Assembly (NCBI RefSeq): GCF_000243155.2
Contig: NC_018017.1
Location: 3,720,001-3,784,000, forward strand
DNA: 64,000 bases
Source of the DNA: Desulfitobacterium dehalogenans ATCC 51507
Lineage (GTDB): Bacteria > Bacillota > Desulfitobacteriia > Desulfitobacteriales > Desulfitobacteriaceae
Direction of reading: 5' to 3'
Part shown: positions 63,042 through 64,000 of the stretch, one piece after another
Layout: every line of letters begins with the position of its first letter
Position numbering within the stretch: the stretch's first letter is position 1
Position numbers and translations under genes: made by a program
The notes under the pieces: model-generated
Databases searched by the model: none
What the model was told of the DNA's origin: nothing
Seen by the model: the letters and a program-made list of their open reading frames with translations, nothing else

Positions 63042-64000
63042 TTAAGCCAACAGATTGACACCTGGATTAAGAATCCCGTTGGGGTCGAATTTTCTGCGAA
63101 GTTCACTGAGGAGACCAGTTGTTTCCGACCACATCTCTCCGTCATTGAACATTTCACACATCAGTTTATGACCAAGGAGGCCGGTAACATTGCCACCTAA
63201 GGACATGGCCATTTTGTTGACACTTGCAGCTAAAGCCATTTTGTCGGCATCTTTTGGCAGAACCAAACGTGCAACTCCCAAGAGCCCCTCCACCACGACT
63301 CCGCTGTTCAGGTCCCCTTGAATTCCCTTTAATTGTGCCAAAGCCTGAGGCATTTTCATAGGACCAACAGCAAATTCCAGTACATTCTCCGGAGCGTTGT
63401 TCAACGCTTGACGAACCTTAAGCCAGCCACAAATAACCTTCTCATAAGCTTCTTTATCCTCGATGATCGAGACATCGGTACCACCGCCTAGGGTGAGGAT
63501 AGCCACGATTTCATTCGCTAAATTGGTGCCGGATTTATTGAATCCTTCCAAATCGATGAGGACCAGGTGCCCTTCTCCCGGAAGAACCTCTTGGGCCAGA
63601 TCCTTGCTCAAAAGATTCATCCGATCCGGATGGATGTGGCGTTTAATCAGGGTATTGAAGGTGGCATTGGCTTTTTGAAGACAATCAAACCGGGCCACAA
63701 TGGCTCTCTTGGCAGCAGGTTGGGGTAAAAGCTTAATTAAAATTTTAGTAAAGATACCAAAGGTCCCTTGGCTGCCGACAGCAAAGTGAATAAAATCATA
63801 ACCGGAAACATTTTTAATGCATTTATTGCCGATAAACATTATTTCACCGGTAGGCATAACCATCTCAAAGCCCATCATAAATGTTCTTGTCGGTCCGTAG
63901 TTAAAAGATTTGGAATCTGAATCCCCGATGGCAAAGCAGCCGCCCACGGAACTGGTATCCAAAGCATAGGGCTCAACCGGGAACAAATATCCGTCAGCCT
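63042..64000 (-). CDS. Second FAD-linked oxidase, 5' end outside window
   Basis: About 318 C-terminal residues of a second PCMH-FAD protein. The FAD part shows DTSSVGGCFAIGDSDSKSFNYGPTRTF and SGYDFIHFAVGSQGTFGI; the C-terminal half ends ELRRKFDPNGILNPGVNLLA, like GlcD/GlcE partners. It lacks the HxGDGN metal motif seen in its neighbour, so it may be the non-catalytic or electron-transfer subunit. The stop lies 19 bp before the next gene. An FeS (GlcF-like) or electron-transfer partner may be upstream, beyond the edge. Confidence 0.88.
   Translation of the reverse strand, partial: ADGYLFPVEPYALDTSSVGGCFAIGDSDSKSFNYGPTRTFMMGFEMVMPTGEIMFIGNKCIKNVSGYDFIHFAVGSQGTFGIFTKILIKLLPQPAAKRAIVARFDCLQKANATFNTLIKRHIHPDRMNLLSKDLAQEVLPGEGHLVLIDLEGFNKSGTNLANEIVAILTLGGGTDVSIIEDKEAYEKVICGWLKVRQALNNAPENVLEFAVGPMKMPQALAQLKGIQGDLNSGVVVEGLLGVARLVLPKDADKMALAASVNKMAMSLGGNVTGLLGHKLMCEMFNDGEMWSETTGLLSELRRKFDPNGILNPGVNLLA

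Noticed and set aside
1-64000. CRISPR array, prophage or insertion sequence
   Set aside because: No regularly spaced repeats, no phage structural genes and no transposase were seen anywhere in the window.

Overview
The window looks like a chromosomal segment of an anaerobic, spore-forming, low-to-medium GC Firmicute of the Peptococcaceae type, closest by gene content to Desulfitobacterium. Grounds: T-box leaders before aminoacyl-tRNA synthetase and trp genes, Spo0B/SpoIVFA/SpoIVFB-like sporulation proteins, Rex, LonB, a Prp-type L27 protease with an L27 carrying the matching N-terminal extension, a Tat-exported molybdopterin oxidoreductase, and many GTG/TTG starts behind strong AGGAGG-type ribosome binding sites. 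The genus is inferred from recall, not from a search.

Layout. 1-1.3 kb: 5' part of a DMSO-reductase-family molybdoenzyme gene (minus strand, running off the left edge). 1.4-29.8 kb: a long minus-strand housekeeping block read right to left: a SPOR-domain protein, rex, aspA, a small membrane protein, maf, radC, mreBCD, mrdA, minCDE, rodA, spoIVFA/spoIVFB-like genes, a B12-binding-type radical SAM gene with its DUF2344 partner, rng, rplU-prp-rpmA, a Spo0B-like gene, obgE, yhbY, nadD, an RRM protein, yqeK, rsfS and leuS with a T-box. It joins cell-shape and division genes to ribosome-biogenesis genes. 29.8-36.5 kb: pit with its DUF47 partner (PhoP-box-like repeats upstream), folC, and valS with a T-box. 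36.8-42.4 kb: a methyl-accepting protein lacking a sensor domain, a glutamate-synthase-like FMN protein, a membrane protein with a charged tail, a LysM/ferritin-like fusion and a Na+/Ca2+ antiporter.

42.4-57.5 kb: the conserved Firmicutes order tig-clpX-lonB-lon-ysxC on the minus strand, split between clpX and lonB by a plus-strand trp operon. The trp operon has the uncommon order trpC-F-D-B-A-E-G and is preceded by a consensus promoter and two successive T-box antiterminator/terminator modules, the second lacking a recognisable specifier stem. 57.9-64 kb: an MGDG-synthase-type glycosyltransferase, tRNA-Leu(UAG), a secreted DUF5667 protein, a cupin and two adjacent FAD-linked oxidase genes (the second running off the right edge).

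Non-coding structure not explained by genes includes three copies of an inverted-repeat-bounded element (about 97, 214 and 186 bp), a 51-bp repeat in two copies, a GC-rich structured 400-bp stretch before spoIVFA, and a structured mreB leader. Most operons end in readable rho-independent terminators.
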